This document shows, piece by piece, positions 12,601-23,800 of a stretch of 30,004 nucleotides of DNA. Both the position numbers and the translations under genes were made by a program. The first letter of the stretch is position 1, and each line of letters opens with the position of its first letter. Source of the stretch: Physocladia obscura (taxonomy: Eukaryota; Chytridiomycota; Chytridiomycetes; Chytridiales; Chytriomycetaceae); the NCBI GenBank assembly GCA_027596945.1, contig JADGJH010000089.1:1869-31872 (forward strand), in the 5' to 3' direction. The notes below the pieces were generated by a model. It was not told the DNA's origin. It was given only the letters and a program-made list of their open reading frames with translations, and did not search any database.

Positions 12601-13885
12601 AGCCTCAAATCCGCGCGAGAGTTCAACACGGTGCTGAAATTGAATCCCTTGTCCTTGCTGTTCCCAAAATACAGGAATACTGCCGCGAATCAACACAAAG
12701 CTAGCCAAGAAGGCAAGGTTAGTGGGGTCAATGATAATTTCAGTCTCGACAAAGTTTGACACAAAACCGTCGTCATTGATACCACGAGCATTGAAGCGGG
12801 TTCCAGCATTTCGGCATGAGAGACGCGACACGATACACAGCTTAATTGGAGATGGTGCTGGATGGATAGTGGTAATACCAACGAAGCCTTGAATAGCCAG
12901 AATAAGCATTCCGCTTCGGTCAAGCGAAGCGCGTGGCCCTGTGGAGAGATCGTTTGCACGCATATTGAGGATTGGGGCAAGCATATTTGCATTCCAAAAG
13001 AAATCCGAGTTTGCACGATCAAAAAAATCAGTGGTTGATGCATCGACCCAAGAAGCACAACGAGAAGTCAGATCATACTCTTCGGAATAGTAAAAAGAAC
13101 CAGCTGAAAACAGCTTCATGATAGCAACACAAGGATGTTTGTCAGACGAATTCAGATTATTTGTCGCATCATCGGCGATCGAGGCAGATTCGTCATCGTA
13201 TCCATTGGCGTTGGGAGATGGTGAATTATCGACGGTCGGCGACAGGGCATTTGACTTTGCAGCATTTGAAATGGCACTGGAGGCTAGTTTGAACATGTTC
13301 TGGACGGCAGCGGCGGCATTTGCAGCAGCTGGTTGCAGATCTGAAACAATTGCAGGAGAATTCGGCGTGGCAGCATAAGGGGACGAGGTATTTGATGACG
13401 CAACACCCAATACAGAGTCAATATATGTGTGACGCGTATAGTCGTAATCATCATGCTCGTCAGTTGTCAGCGAGAAGAATCCGACACGCGTAATGCGGAA
13501 AACGGGTGCGCCACGCAGCACGCCGACGTGTTGGCGATCGAGCACAACGCCCAGAAACACGTCTGAAGAGCAGAGTAATTAGTAATTCGGTTTGACGGTT
13601 AGCAGATTTGCAATGGCGAGTATTGGGGGAGGAAGTACGCGAAAGGCACACACCGTCTTTCACTGTTACGGTGCCCAGCACGCCGAAGCAAGTGCGCGCG
13701 TCGCCGTACTGGCGGACGGGGGCGGTGTTTTCGAAGGCCAGCGACGCACCCAGTTCGCCGGTGGGCGTCAGACCGATGGTCGACACGAGCCGCACCGTGT
13801 TTGCGGCACTGGTGCTGGCACTCGTGGGCGCCACCGCCACCGCCACTCCGCGCGGTTGTCCCGGCGCAGTAAAGCCAATTATCAT
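9682..13885 (-). CDS. Synaptojanin-like Sac plus inositol-polyphosphate 5-phosphatase (Inp51/52/53 family)
   Basis: Removes phosphates from phosphoinositides (PI(4,5)P2, PI4P, PI3P) at plasma membrane and endosomes; needed for endocytosis and actin control in yeast. Thirteen exons: 13885-13654, 13562-12571, 12361-11785, 11737-11665, 11608-11388, 11274-10975, 10918-10850, 10779-10692, 10639-10585, 10515-10272, 10214-10159, 10107-9864, 9803-9682 (1090 residues). Sac domain, residues about 1-560, with intact CX5RT (NCLDCLDRTN, Cys520, Arg526), so unlike yeast Inp51 the Sac site should work. The 5-phosphatase domain starts near residue 670: FVGTWNVNGKSP, LVLIGIQELIEL, GLGGMAANKG, AHLAAG, FWFGDFNYRV, FPPTYKYD, PSWTDRI, SDHRPV. 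The short tail ends QWWQVPLDEIW...SRNPFFKF, with an NPF motif as used for EH-domain binding. A Ser/Ala-rich insert lies at about residues 115-180. The ATG (MIIGFTAPGQPRG) is 13 bp from the divergent neighbour's ATG. Confidence 0.94.
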
Positions 13886-13898
13886 TTGTTTCAATAAA
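13886..13898. promoter_or_regulatory. 13-bp spacer between head-to-head start codons
   Basis: The ATG of the minus-strand phosphatase (13883-13885) and the ATG of the plus-strand FAM192A homologue (13899-13901) are separated by TTTGTTTCAATAA-like sequence only. A normal promoter cannot fit here. If both starts are right, each transcript must begin inside the other gene's first exon, and the core promoters overlap coding DNA. The surroundings (13600-13900) are clearly more GC-rich than the rest of the window. Confidence 0.6.
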
Positions 13899-14744
13899 AT
13901 GAACACAAATGCCAACAATGCCAATGCCCGCTTTGTTTCCAGTGGCGCCGTGCAGGGCGGGTTTGGCGAAGAGATTGCGGGCTCGGCTTCAGAACACGCA
14001 CCGACACCCGCATCTGCACCGGAACCAGTCGACAAAAGAACCCTCTACGAGAAACTGCAGACAAACAAACTCAAGAAGGAGGAGGAGTTTGCCGAAAAGA
14101 CGCGTCTCGGCAAGTGCTTGCTCCAACCAACAACTTACTTATACTAACTCACACACGCACATACGCACATACACGTGCGCATTCAAACATACCCAGCCAA
14201 TCTCATAAAAAAACTCGATCCAGACGAAATCTCATTCCTCAACGACCAACAGAACGCTCGTCGCGCACAACTCCTCGATCATGAAAAGCAAGTACGCCAA
14301 GAGCTGGCGCTTTTCCGCAATCTTGAAAACAACAACAACAACAACCCCAGTGACGCCGATGCTGCAGATGAATCCTTGGCGGCTGAATCGGAACACGTCA
14401 GATTGCTGGCTTCGAAAAACGCTGCTGCCTTTTCCACATCTCTCAAACGCAAAAAACCCAAACCGGACGTTTTGTCGCTGTCTTCTTCTTCTTCTTCCAA
14501 AAAACTGCATTTATCTGTCACTCCATCCAAATCATCCTCTTTAAGCGCGAATATACGCGCATCAAATACTGCTCATTCTGGTAAACAATCCGCGAACAGT
14601 AAATCGAATAAACCAAAATCAATTGAACCAATTGAATCAATCGAATCAATCAATTCAAAAAGTGTAAAAGCAAAAGCAATTGTTGATCAGACCACAAGTG
14701 CATTGCCGGGTATAGTTTCAGGTTATGACAGTGATAGTGAATAG
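13899..14744 (+). CDS. FAM192A/Fyv6 (PIP30/NIP30) family protein
   Basis: The family includes human FAM192A (PIP30), which binds the proteasome activator PA28-gamma, and yeast Fyv6, a second-step splicing factor. Two exons, 13899-14109 and 14197-14744, giving 252 residues. The domain begins ARFVSSG near residue 9, continues RTLYEKLQTNKLKKEEEF and, across the intron, RLANLIKKLDPDEISFLND, matching the family pattern (SLYE+L, then GLDEDETNFLDE). Downstream is a Ser/Lys-rich disordered tail with a KRKKPK basic cluster and a final acidic DSDSE. The intron uses a GC donor (GCAAGT) and is the only clear non-GT donor in the window. The joint is forced: GT alternatives give the wrong phase. A poly(A) signal-like hexamer follows the stop almost at once. 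Confidence 0.88.
14110..14196 (+). other. GC-AG intron in the FAM192A/Fyv6-family gene
   Basis: 87 nt. The donor is GCAAGT after exon base 14109, the textbook GC-AG form. A perfect TACTAAC branch site lies near 14142-14148, followed by a CA-rich tract and the acceptor ACCCAG. Splicing joins ...EKTRL to ANLIKKLDPDE, restoring the family's conserved block. Confidence 0.85.
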
Positions 14745-14745
14745 C

Positions 14746-14751
14746 AATAAA
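14746..14751 (+). promoter_or_regulatory. Probable poly(A) signal AATAAA of the FAM192A-family gene
   Basis: An exact AATAAA begins one base after the TAG stop (14742-14744). With the next gene's ATG at 14824, the transcript must end within the 79-bp gap or inside the next gene. Confidence 0.45.
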
Positions 14752-14823
14752 GCAAAATAACGTATTCTGTTGTTTCTGTTGCCAAAGAGCTGATGTTGGT
14801 TTTTATTTTTATTTTTGGATGAG

Positions 14824-17800
14824 ATGGAATCTGAACAAGCACAACAGCGCCAACTCGAGTTACAAAACAGCTTGAAGCCTGTATTGTACCAATTGCTGGG
14901 CGGATCAATACCGGTAGCAGATATTGCACGAGTTCAAACTGTTGTCGCCCCAAGTCTCAATAACTTGATGGAAACCTGTGCTTCGCCGGCCGCGTCTCCA
15001 TCGGCATTACTTGGGGTAAAGCTCAAAAACTTCGTATTTTTTTTGGATGTTGCAGTGCAAGATTAAACTGATTAATCCTTACGCATGAACCGCATAAATA
15101 AAACATAAAGTGGTGCATTCCTCTTATTCAACTTCTTCCAAGTAAGCCCAATATTTTCGATAACGCTTCCACTGGAATCAATAAATCCTTTTCGTCACCA
15201 CGCAATATCAAAAAAACTCAGTTCCGGCAACCCCTTTTCAATCGTACAAGGACATGATCACTTTCAGATTGACCGACCCTATAGTGCGCATTCTCGTCGA
15301 TTTAATTATTTTGTCGCTCAAACATCCTTCTCAACAAACTTCAGGCCTTTCTTCCGTCTTTATTCAGGTTTTCTTTTATTTTTTATAATTTTTTTTTTAT
15401 ACAAATTTAATTTAATTTTTTTAAAAAAAGGCAGTTTATAATATTGCGAAGCTTCGATGGCTTCTTTATTGCGTTATCGAAAATAGTTCCGATATTTGTT
15501 TGCCACAAATGCACATGTATTCTATAGAACGCGTTTTCGAAGTTGGTTCTTTTGTGTTTTCGCCAGGAGTTTCCCCTGGTGTTATCACGGCGCAAAACCA
15601 GACTGAAGCAACGTGAGTTTATTGTTTCGTTTTTTCTTTTTTTGTTCCGTAACATTAAACTTTTCGAATTGTAGCCAGAGAATACTTGAGTATACTGGAT
15701 ATTTTTTGGCAAATAGACGTGACCAGTATATAGACAGGTTGAATTTCCAAATTTTATCATGTTTCTGGCATGGTGTAATGGAGAAAACAAAAACAGTATC
15801 TGCGATCTTTTCTATTCATATTTGGATGGTCTTTTTCATGCTGGAAAAGGTATTTCGAAAGGTAAGTTTATATAAAAATATACATATATATATAGATTCT
15901 TAAATTGCATCGCGTATTCCCAGAACCGGCCAAAACCAAAATTCTTGCCTACTTGATGACAATAATGCATTTATCTCCACAACTTGTACCCGGTATGTTC
16001 AAGGCTCCATTAATAAAATAGTTCGTATAGACGAAGATTTTAATTATACCCAGCAACCACACCGAAAATCATTGCGGCGCTAAAATCCAGTATATCACAG
16101 ATTGTGAGTCTTGAGGAAAAGTATCAATATTCACAATTTCGTATCCCAAATAGCCAGCAGCAAACATCTATTTCGCCAAAATCAATATCGACAGTCTTTA
16201 CAAAATTTTTCATTGATTATCTATCTAGCGAAACTGGATTGCTTGTCAGCACTCCTGTTTTGTTTGATTTTGTTGTATTAGCAGAAACTATTTATCATGA
16301 TAGTTTTGTGAACGGAAATGGTGCTGATTCAGCGGCATGGAAACGTATGCGAGAAGGAAGTGGAATGATTCTTTCGAAAATTGTTTCTGCGGTAGGGCGG
16401 AAAAAACCCAATTTTTTTATTGCGCGCTTTTTATATAGCCAGTGTTAATAAGACGCCATCCATAGATTCAAGATGCGGTTTTAAAGTTTCAAATGATTGA
16501 TTCACAGCAAATGCCAACAATTTCATTGATAAATTCCTTCGCACCGCAGATTGCCTTTCTTTGCTCACTTCTAGTGAAACGATCTGAAGTAGTTTCACAG
16601 CAAATATTGAAAAATGATTATTCGGGACAACCAGAAATCGAATCAAACTATTTGATTTATATTCTTGAGTTTTGCGGATTATGTTTGGGAAAAACTGTTG
16701 CTGTTGATATTTTTATGCGTATTATTCAAAGTTGTAATTGGCCTGTTGTTGCAGTTCCCTTGGATAGTATTCCTGTTACTGATGGGCATCTTGGAGAATG
16801 GAATAGTGTCTATCTGTGTGGATCATTACGATTGGCCTGGAAGCGGCAAGAGGAATTATCTGATGCATATCGGTAAATTTATTTATTTTTAAGTGCAATG
16901 TTTGACTTCTTTTCTATAGAATCGCTCTTGAAACAATTCTAACGAATTTGCTCCACCAACAACTATCCCAAAATGCTCCGCCAAACACGACTGCTGCAAG
17001 CACAACAATAACTATCACGAACCTCTACTATCTTGCAACGCATCCTGACTCCAGACTCCTTCATATGGTTCCCGAATCGCGTACTTCATATTTACTGAGC
17101 ACAAACTGGAAAATAATACTTGCCCTCGCTGTGTCAACAGCACCATCCGCTCCATCTCCTGCTTCACAAGCCACGTTACTTCGCTTGCTTGCATCTCCAG
17201 GTCTTATGGACGCGGCTGCAGTCTCGACGGTGCCAGATTCAGCAGCAATATTGAGTTCAAACCTCGTTGCCGCGTTTTTTTCCTGTGTGCGCTTTGCAAT
17301 CCGCAAGAGTCGTGAATACCGACCAATGGGTGGCGGTGGATCAAATTGCGAAGACGAAGAAGCACGGAATGCGCGCGGAAAGGTGCATACACTGGCGCGG
17401 ATATGTGCGCGAGTGTGTGCCGCCCCTACTGGTGGTGATTTCCGGGCCGCGGACGGTAACGATGTGGTTGATGGTGGGGATCGAAAACAAGGCGCCGGTG
17501 TGATATTTGGCGTCAGGGCTGTGGAATTTTTCGATTTGGTTGTCAATGCATGTTTGGAATTTGGAATAGATGACGGGAGTGATGAAATTATGGCTGTTGG
17601 GACTATTGACTCTGACACAAAAGAAAAAAATAATGTGAAAGATGAAGCTGTACCAAAAACAGAGAAAGTCGGTCTGTTGAATGTCATTAGAGGAGAGAAC
17701 GGCAGTTGCGTGATTGGAAAAATCGGAAATGGGGCAACAGATTTGAGTGAAATTTTGATTGAAAAGAAGCCATTTCTGAAGCGAAATGGTGATGTTTTAT

Positions 17801-18745
17801 CTCGAATTCAGAAGGAAAAACGAACTGCAGCCGAACGAGAAGAGTGGCAAGTGTTTCAAAATGGTTTTTTCGCATTACAAAATAATTAATTTATATTATT
17901 TTCGCAGGGAACCGTTCTTTCAAAGCTTGACTCTGCATCTGATTGAAACTTGTATTTATGGTAAGCTAGAAATACTATCTGATGTAACTGATGCTGCCAA
18001 CAGAAACTCCTCAAAGGATAGGGTTTACTGCATTAGGTGAAGCATTGCAAAGAGCTGTCATGATCAACCAAACTTCGATAAACAAGTACAGACCGCATAT
18101 TATTTTTTGGTATCAGCTAACAGCGTTATTTTTACGTACTCAGCGATAACATCATTTTCTCCAAATTAAAGACGCATAATATTCTATGGAGTATGGCAAA
18201 AATTGTTGCTCAAGGTGAGAAATATCTGGATTGTTTGATACTTTTTGAATAACAAAATTTTGAATAGACCAAAACGCATTCGAAAAAATCCGGGATATAG
18301 TGCGCATCAGTTATAATCATTTGTTCTTATTTTGGAATCGAATTGCGACAAGTTTAGCTTTAAGTGACCAAGGAAAAACGGGAATTGGCTCCCCTACCGA
18401 GATTTTAATGACAAAAAATCTGATAGAATTGATTTGCATTGTGAGTTTCTTGCTATAATCCCTTTAAGTTCCATCTACTAATACCTGTTCTTTCATATGA
18501 AGATGGAAAATTTGTCATATATTGCACGCGACAGTCAACAGTTAATTGGTATTATTCCAAGCAAAGACGTCACAATGCTTCTTGAAGGATTTTGGCATGC
18601 TAGTGAAGCTGGTGGTGTTGCAAAAAAAAAGGAGATAGCCGCATTTCATGCAACTGCAAGCCAAAAAGTTTATGAAATAGTAAGGGAAATAGTTTGCAGG
18701 AATGTGGAGGAGATTGGGGCTACATTGTCATGTTTGTTTTTCTGA
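14824..18745 (+). CDS. Unrecognised 997-residue helical-repeat-like protein
   Basis: I do not recognise this protein. Proposed exons: 14824-15015, 15251-15367, 15431-15612, 15675-15689, 15734-15861, 15924-15992, 16054-16391, 16466-16872, 16920-17843, 17908-17960, 18004-18085, 18144-18214, 18268-18440, 18503-18745; phases close exactly. It is mostly amphipathic and hydrophobic helices (for example FIMFLAWCNGENKNSICDLF, GLLVSTPVLFDFVVLAETIY, LIYILEFCGLCLGKTVAVDI) in the manner of HEAT/ARM scaffolds. A Gly/Asp/Lys-rich, probably disordered segment lies near residues 620-780, and there is a helical C-terminus (HNILWSMAKIVAQ, KVYEIVREIVCRNVEEIG). No signal peptide, no catalytic motif and no clear membrane segment is seen. 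The joint of exons 1-2 is weak: 15016-15250 could hide another exon. The 15-nt exon 4 is inferred from phase. The gene lies 79 bp after its upstream neighbour and 41 bp before the Rmd1-family gene. Confidence 0.72.
15675..15689 (+). other. Predicted 15-nt microexon of the unrecognised gene
   Basis: It lies between a TGTAG acceptor (ending 15674) and a GTATAC donor (15690). It joins the exon ending 15612 (phase 2) to the exon starting 15734. Skipping it, by splicing 15612 directly to 15734, also keeps the frame because its length is a multiple of three, so it could be an alternative exon or absent. Confidence 0.4.
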
Positions 18746-18786
18746 AAATGATGCTTTAATGAATTTGGAAAAAAAGTGAAATCGCC

Positions 18787-20844
18787 ATGTCCCATACATA
18801 TGCCCGGGTCCCTACCCACGACGCGACGATTGCAATTCCGACGAGCGGCGGACCAAGTAGTAATCCGGCTTCAGCGTCAGCCGTTCCTGGCGCGGCACCT
18901 TTAAGCTCGAATACCGCACTCAACAATCCGATCAACAGGCAGCCAAAAAGGTTAATTGTTACCCTTCCCATTATCCCATTGCTTCAAGAATATTATACTT
19001 GCAGTGGTTTATGTTGCAAATTGATCATAACTAATCGTTTCTCCTTATCCATCCAGAACAACAAAGACAAGTCAGAAGCAAGTTCTGTTTCCTGCTGACG
19101 CTGATGCTGCTGATGATGATGTGCTTGCTTCCGGAATTGGTACAGGCGATATCCCTCCTCGTCATTCTGCTCCATTCTCTCAGCAACAGCAACAACAGCA
19201 GCAGCAGCAACAAGCTTCCTACAAAACTACTCAGAAGGAAGAGTTTTTGAGGTGATGAAAAATAGGGTTGAGTTTTTAACTCACGTTCAACCACAGGCGT
19301 GTCAATAAGGAGAGTTTGCCGCGTGCGACAGCTTACTGTACTTGTAGTAGATATAATATGGATGCTTTGATGGAGTATTTGTTTTCTCGTAAAGTTACAA
19401 ACGGAACAGCTCCTCGCCGTTATGACGAAGGTTTCTTTATCTCATTCTTTGAAATTCTTTTAAAATCCCATTTTACACACAGCCCTGTACACTCCGTATA
19501 GTTTTTCTCCTTTTGGATTTTCGCCATACGATTTCAACGACTCGTCAAACACTGCAGTTGAAGACGCGAACTTATCGAGTTCTTTATCGAACAAACCATT
19601 GATTCAAACCGACCCAGCTTCATTCAAAATGCAAATGCCGATTGAAAACCAGGCGAATTTTTCGAACGGAATTTCTGAACGCTCCGACTCTTCGCCGGAT
19701 GGCTTCATTGTTTCAAACGGATTGTCTTCACACTCAACTACTGTTCACGGCCACACGCCTCCTGCCGCTGTCGCTTTTGCTGCATCTGCATCTGCAACCG
19801 GTTCATCATCTGCCTCTTTTTCCGCTGCTGCGCCCGGCGTGAATGGAGGCAATAACAATGCCGCTGGAAGTCTGCTCTCTGGCGGAACATCATTTGGAGA
19901 TTTCAGCGATACTATCGAAGCTGTTGGTGCCGGTTCTTATAAAGATTTAGTCCGCCGTACCACTGTTCCTGAACTCATTTTCTTTGATTTTGGCGTTGTT
20001 GTTATGTGGGGATTGACCGAAGAAGAGGAATACGAAATTCTCGACGACATCCGTCCATTTGAAGAAGAAAGCATAAGTAAGTGTGTATGTGTGTGTGTAT
20101 GAGTAAATATATCGTTTTTTTGATGGCTAACACGTGTATAAAGATCACAATGACTTGGAATCAGAAAAGTTCCATTACTTATATTCTCGTCAGCAACAAG
20201 CTCGAATTTATAATGATATTATTACGCTTATTTCTCCAACTAGTTCTGTGATGATAAAACTAACAATCTCGTATGCCTTTGCGCAAAGTGCGAAATTGAC
20301 TCTGTTTGAAGGGTTAATTGAGGAAACGATTGAAAGTACAAGAAGAATTCCGACGGTTATGGCGGAAACAGGAAAAATTCACATGCATCGTAAAGCCATC
20401 AACAAAAAGATTGGGCAGGTTTGTTTACAATTGAACAATTTTATTGGACATTTTTTCTAATAATTTTCAATGCAATATAGCTGTTTATAATGCGTATAAA
20501 TGTAAATCTAGTTTCCAATGTATTGGACACTCCGGAAATCTTCTGGTCAGAGCCAGCTTTTGAACCATTGTGAGTTAATTTTATTTGCTCCCAGAATGCA
20601 TCAGCTTGGCTTTAACTCTAATATTAGATATACTGCTATTCGAGGATATTTAGAAATCAACCAACGCGTGGATCTTGTAAATCAGCGCGTGGCTGTAATC
20701 TCGGATCTTTTAGCAATGTTGAAAGACAATCTAACTTCAACTCACGGAGAGCAGTTGGAATGGATTGTGATTTTTTTGATTTCATTGGAGATTGTGATTG
20801 GTCTTATTACCATTTTTGTTGATCTTTCCTCGTATCTGGGGTGA
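18787..20844 (+). CDS. Rmd1/RMND1-family (DUF155) membrane protein
   Basis: The family covers yeast Rmd1/Rmd8 (required for meiotic division; vacuolar or other membranes) and human RMND1 (mitochondrial translation). Exons: 18787-18950, 19057-19251, 19297-19430, 19483-20076, 20144-20418, 20481-20569, 20628-20844 (555 residues). Seen in order: a Ser/Pro/Ala-rich N-terminus; RTTKTSQKQVLFP; a Q run; LPRATAYCTCSRYNMDALME; PRRYDEALYTPY; a Ser/Ala-rich insert of roughly 130 residues; then the DUF155 core VPELIFFDFGVVVMWGLTEE, FHYLYS, AFAQSAKLTLFE, ALYTAIRGYLEINQRVDLVN; and a C-terminal membrane helix (IVIFLISLEIVIGLITIF). This order and the C-terminal helix are typical of the fungal Rmd1 branch. No obvious mitochondrial presequence is visible, so an Rmd1/Rmd8-type location seems likelier, but this is inference. 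Confidence 0.92.
19180..19212 (+). repeat. In-frame CAG/CAA repeat (polyglutamine) in the Rmd1-family gene
   Basis: A mixed CAG/CAA run coding about ten glutamines in exon 2, before the conserved core. Mixed codons suggest moderate stability. It is probably length-variable between strains and without effect on the conserved domain. Confidence 0.75.
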
Positions 20845-20870
20845 TTAAAGAATTTTGTTCAAACTGAAAA

Positions 20871-23800
20871 ATGGACCCAGCAGAAGATATTTCTGGTCAT
20901 GAACCTTCACCGCCATTGCGTGGAACAAAAACGGTGGCCACTGGATTCGGTGGAGCTATAATATCATCGAATTCATCACATGACGTAATTGCCGATGGTT
21001 CGTGGCTGGAGTACAGACTTTCTTAGCTAATACGAAAAATCAGCTTTCAAAAAAGACCCAAAGTACAAACGTTATGTGAATGCGATTGATAGTATTTTGA
21101 AATTATTTGATGCGGTTAATGAATGGGCGGATGTAATTGGGTTTCTCTCGAAACTTCTCAAGGTATGTGAAAGTCGAAGTTATTCGGAATCGATAATACA
21201 TAGCGGTTGATCAATGAATAAAATTGCGAACGAAACGATAAATGTAGACGCTCCAAATGTTTTCACAATATTCGAATGTACCGCGCAAATTAATTGTGTC
21301 AAAACGACTGGCCCAATGCTTGAATCCCGCTTTGCCGTCCGGAGTCCATCAGAAAACGTTGGAAGTGTATCAGGCTATTTTTGAAGCTGCAGGGGTAATT
21401 TCCTTATTTTCGACTCAACTCCTTTATACTTTAATGACATATGTCTTGGCTGGCAAAAATTAGCCTGCTCAGCTGGCAGAAGATCTTCCTCTTTGGTCAT
21501 ATGGGTTGTTTCCGTTTTTTCAAAACGCTGCCATGTCTGTAAAAGTGAGTTGATAAGATTTCTTCACTGGATTTAACCACTTGTTTTCAGCCCGTCATAC
21601 TTCAAATATATGATCGCCATTATTTGAATCTTGGAGTTAAATTAAAACCTTCACTGAAAGGTCTTATTCTAGCGCTGCTACCTGGCTTGGAGGAAGAAGG
21701 AAATGAATTTTTTGATCCCGTTTTGAGAATGCTCGACAAAATTTGCGAAACTGTTGGGACCGTTTATTTCTTTCATTGTATGTCTCTTGCTATTATCGCA
21801 GGACATCGGTTGCGTGGCGCTGGTACCAATTATTTGCTAAGGCGAATGCCAAAATTTTCTTCAAAAGCAGGTAAGCTAAATTTCCAAAGGTCTTCCATAA
21901 CCTTTATGAAACAAAGATATTGCTGCTGTGCTTGGAAACGATACATTGGTTATCAGTCGGGCATTGGCTGCTGCGCTAGAGGACAAACAAATTTTAGTCC
22001 AGCGAGGCGCTCTGGAGTTGTTGGTTGTGAATTTTCCAATTCAAAACAAGTATTTTCGCAAAATTTTTTTTGTTAAAGTTAGGATTAATTCGTTTGAATT
22101 CAGTCTTTTTCCCTTCGAAGAGTTGCAATCTATCATTCGCGCTGCAGTTAGTGTTGTATTGCGAAAGGATATGAGTTTGAACCGCAGATTATATTCTTGG
22201 ATTTTGGGTATGTTTATTTTGATTATTTTATAATAACTGATGTATAATATTTTTCAGGTTCTTCAGATAATCTTAATCAATATTCTTTGGAGTCTTTAAT
22301 TACAACTATTCGAAACATGCTATGGACATATTCGGACGACATACAAGAACTCGCCAAGCCATATCGAATAATTATATCGCTGATGGATAAAGATGAAATC
22401 GGAACTGTACTTTTAGATCGAATAATTTTGGACATTTTTAAATCCTTGAAACAACACAGTGAAACTTACCCAAATTATCGAGAGGTTAGGAAGAAAAATA
22501 TTCAGTTTTTAGCTAAATTTCTTACCAGCTCCTCCAATCTGCTGAAATGTTGCTCGACTCTGTAAATCCGTTCATTATTTGGAAGCATATTTACCTGATT
22601 GTGATTGAGACCCCTATTGAGTCTTTCAAAGCAGCGCAAGTAAGTTAATTGCTATTCGACGGTATTTAAACATTAATTATTTGTTAGGCCTATGAAATGC
22701 TGGATTATATGCTTGATATTTTGAGAATTGACGAGGAAGATGTCAAGCGTGTTCATTTACCAATTATTTTTTACTGGCTCAGCACCCGCTTGGAGGTTTG
22801 TTTGAAGTGTTATTACGTGAAATAATCATATCTTACGTGAACATTCAGATTTTCAAAACAGCTGAGCAATTTCATAAGAATATGCAAAAATTGCCTCTTT
22901 TTGTCCGAATTTGTTCGAAAGTTCTTGCAAAAATTCCGCGAGAGACAATTATGAAATCATGGAAATTGAAAAATCTTCAAGAAATGGCTCTTGAAGGGTT
23001 GCTGACAAGAAACGCCTCAAATTTACCGCTCGAAAAACTGGAATCTGTGAAAAACCAATCTGAAAATATCAGTATAGCGTCATTTTGCTCTATTCTGTAT
23101 GGTCCATCTCCTGATGACTCAATAAACAACGAAAACGACAAAAGCATTTCATATCTGTCTGATTTTGTTGTTGGTCGACCAGTTGCTGAGATGAGTTTTC
23201 AAAACTTTCAAATTTTCCTTCAGTCGCTTTTGGACGAAGTAGTTTCGAGATATTCCTTTGATAGTGTTGATGATGATGAGTCACTGCTGGAAACTGCATT
23301 ATTTGGCACTGCCAAAAACAGGAATTCCATAATTGCTGTCTTTGAGCTCACTGCATTAACGGTACAAAGACTTGCGTGTTTACACGTTGAAGTCCATCAA
23401 AATATTATTGCTGGATCAACGCCGAAAATTGATTGGGAGTGGTTTGGCTCTTTGAGTGATTGTGTTGCGCATGTACGTTCATTATGGAAATTGACTACCA
23501 TTAAAATAATTTTCAGACTTCCGAATTCAGCATCATAAATATTTGTCTTTCAGTAATTATCCAGATTATTGTTCAAGCTAACGCGGGTTCTTTTTATTTG
23601 AATTTCGAAATTGAGCAATTTATCCAGGCCGCCGTTCACAGGGTATGGGCTTTTCAAACCGAAAAAAAACTCCCAGAACAAAAAACAATAAAAATAACGT
23701 AAATATTTTATTCTCGTAGCTTTGGTTTTATCTGGATCCAGAACCTTTCGCAATTTATCATACTCGGGCTGTTGATCTAATTTGGCAACTGATTGGAATT

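Noticed and set aside
13886..14035. Longer N-terminus for the Sac/5-phosphatase from an ATG near 14035
   Set aside because: It would lie wholly antisense to FAM192A exon 1, and Inp5x proteins begin close to the Sac domain, so the ATG at 13885 is preferred.
21395..21463. Hydrophobic read-through segment in Dop1 (VISLFSTQLLYTLMTY)
   Set aside because: It ends in a stop and interrupts the conserved Dopey N-terminal domain; it is an intron.
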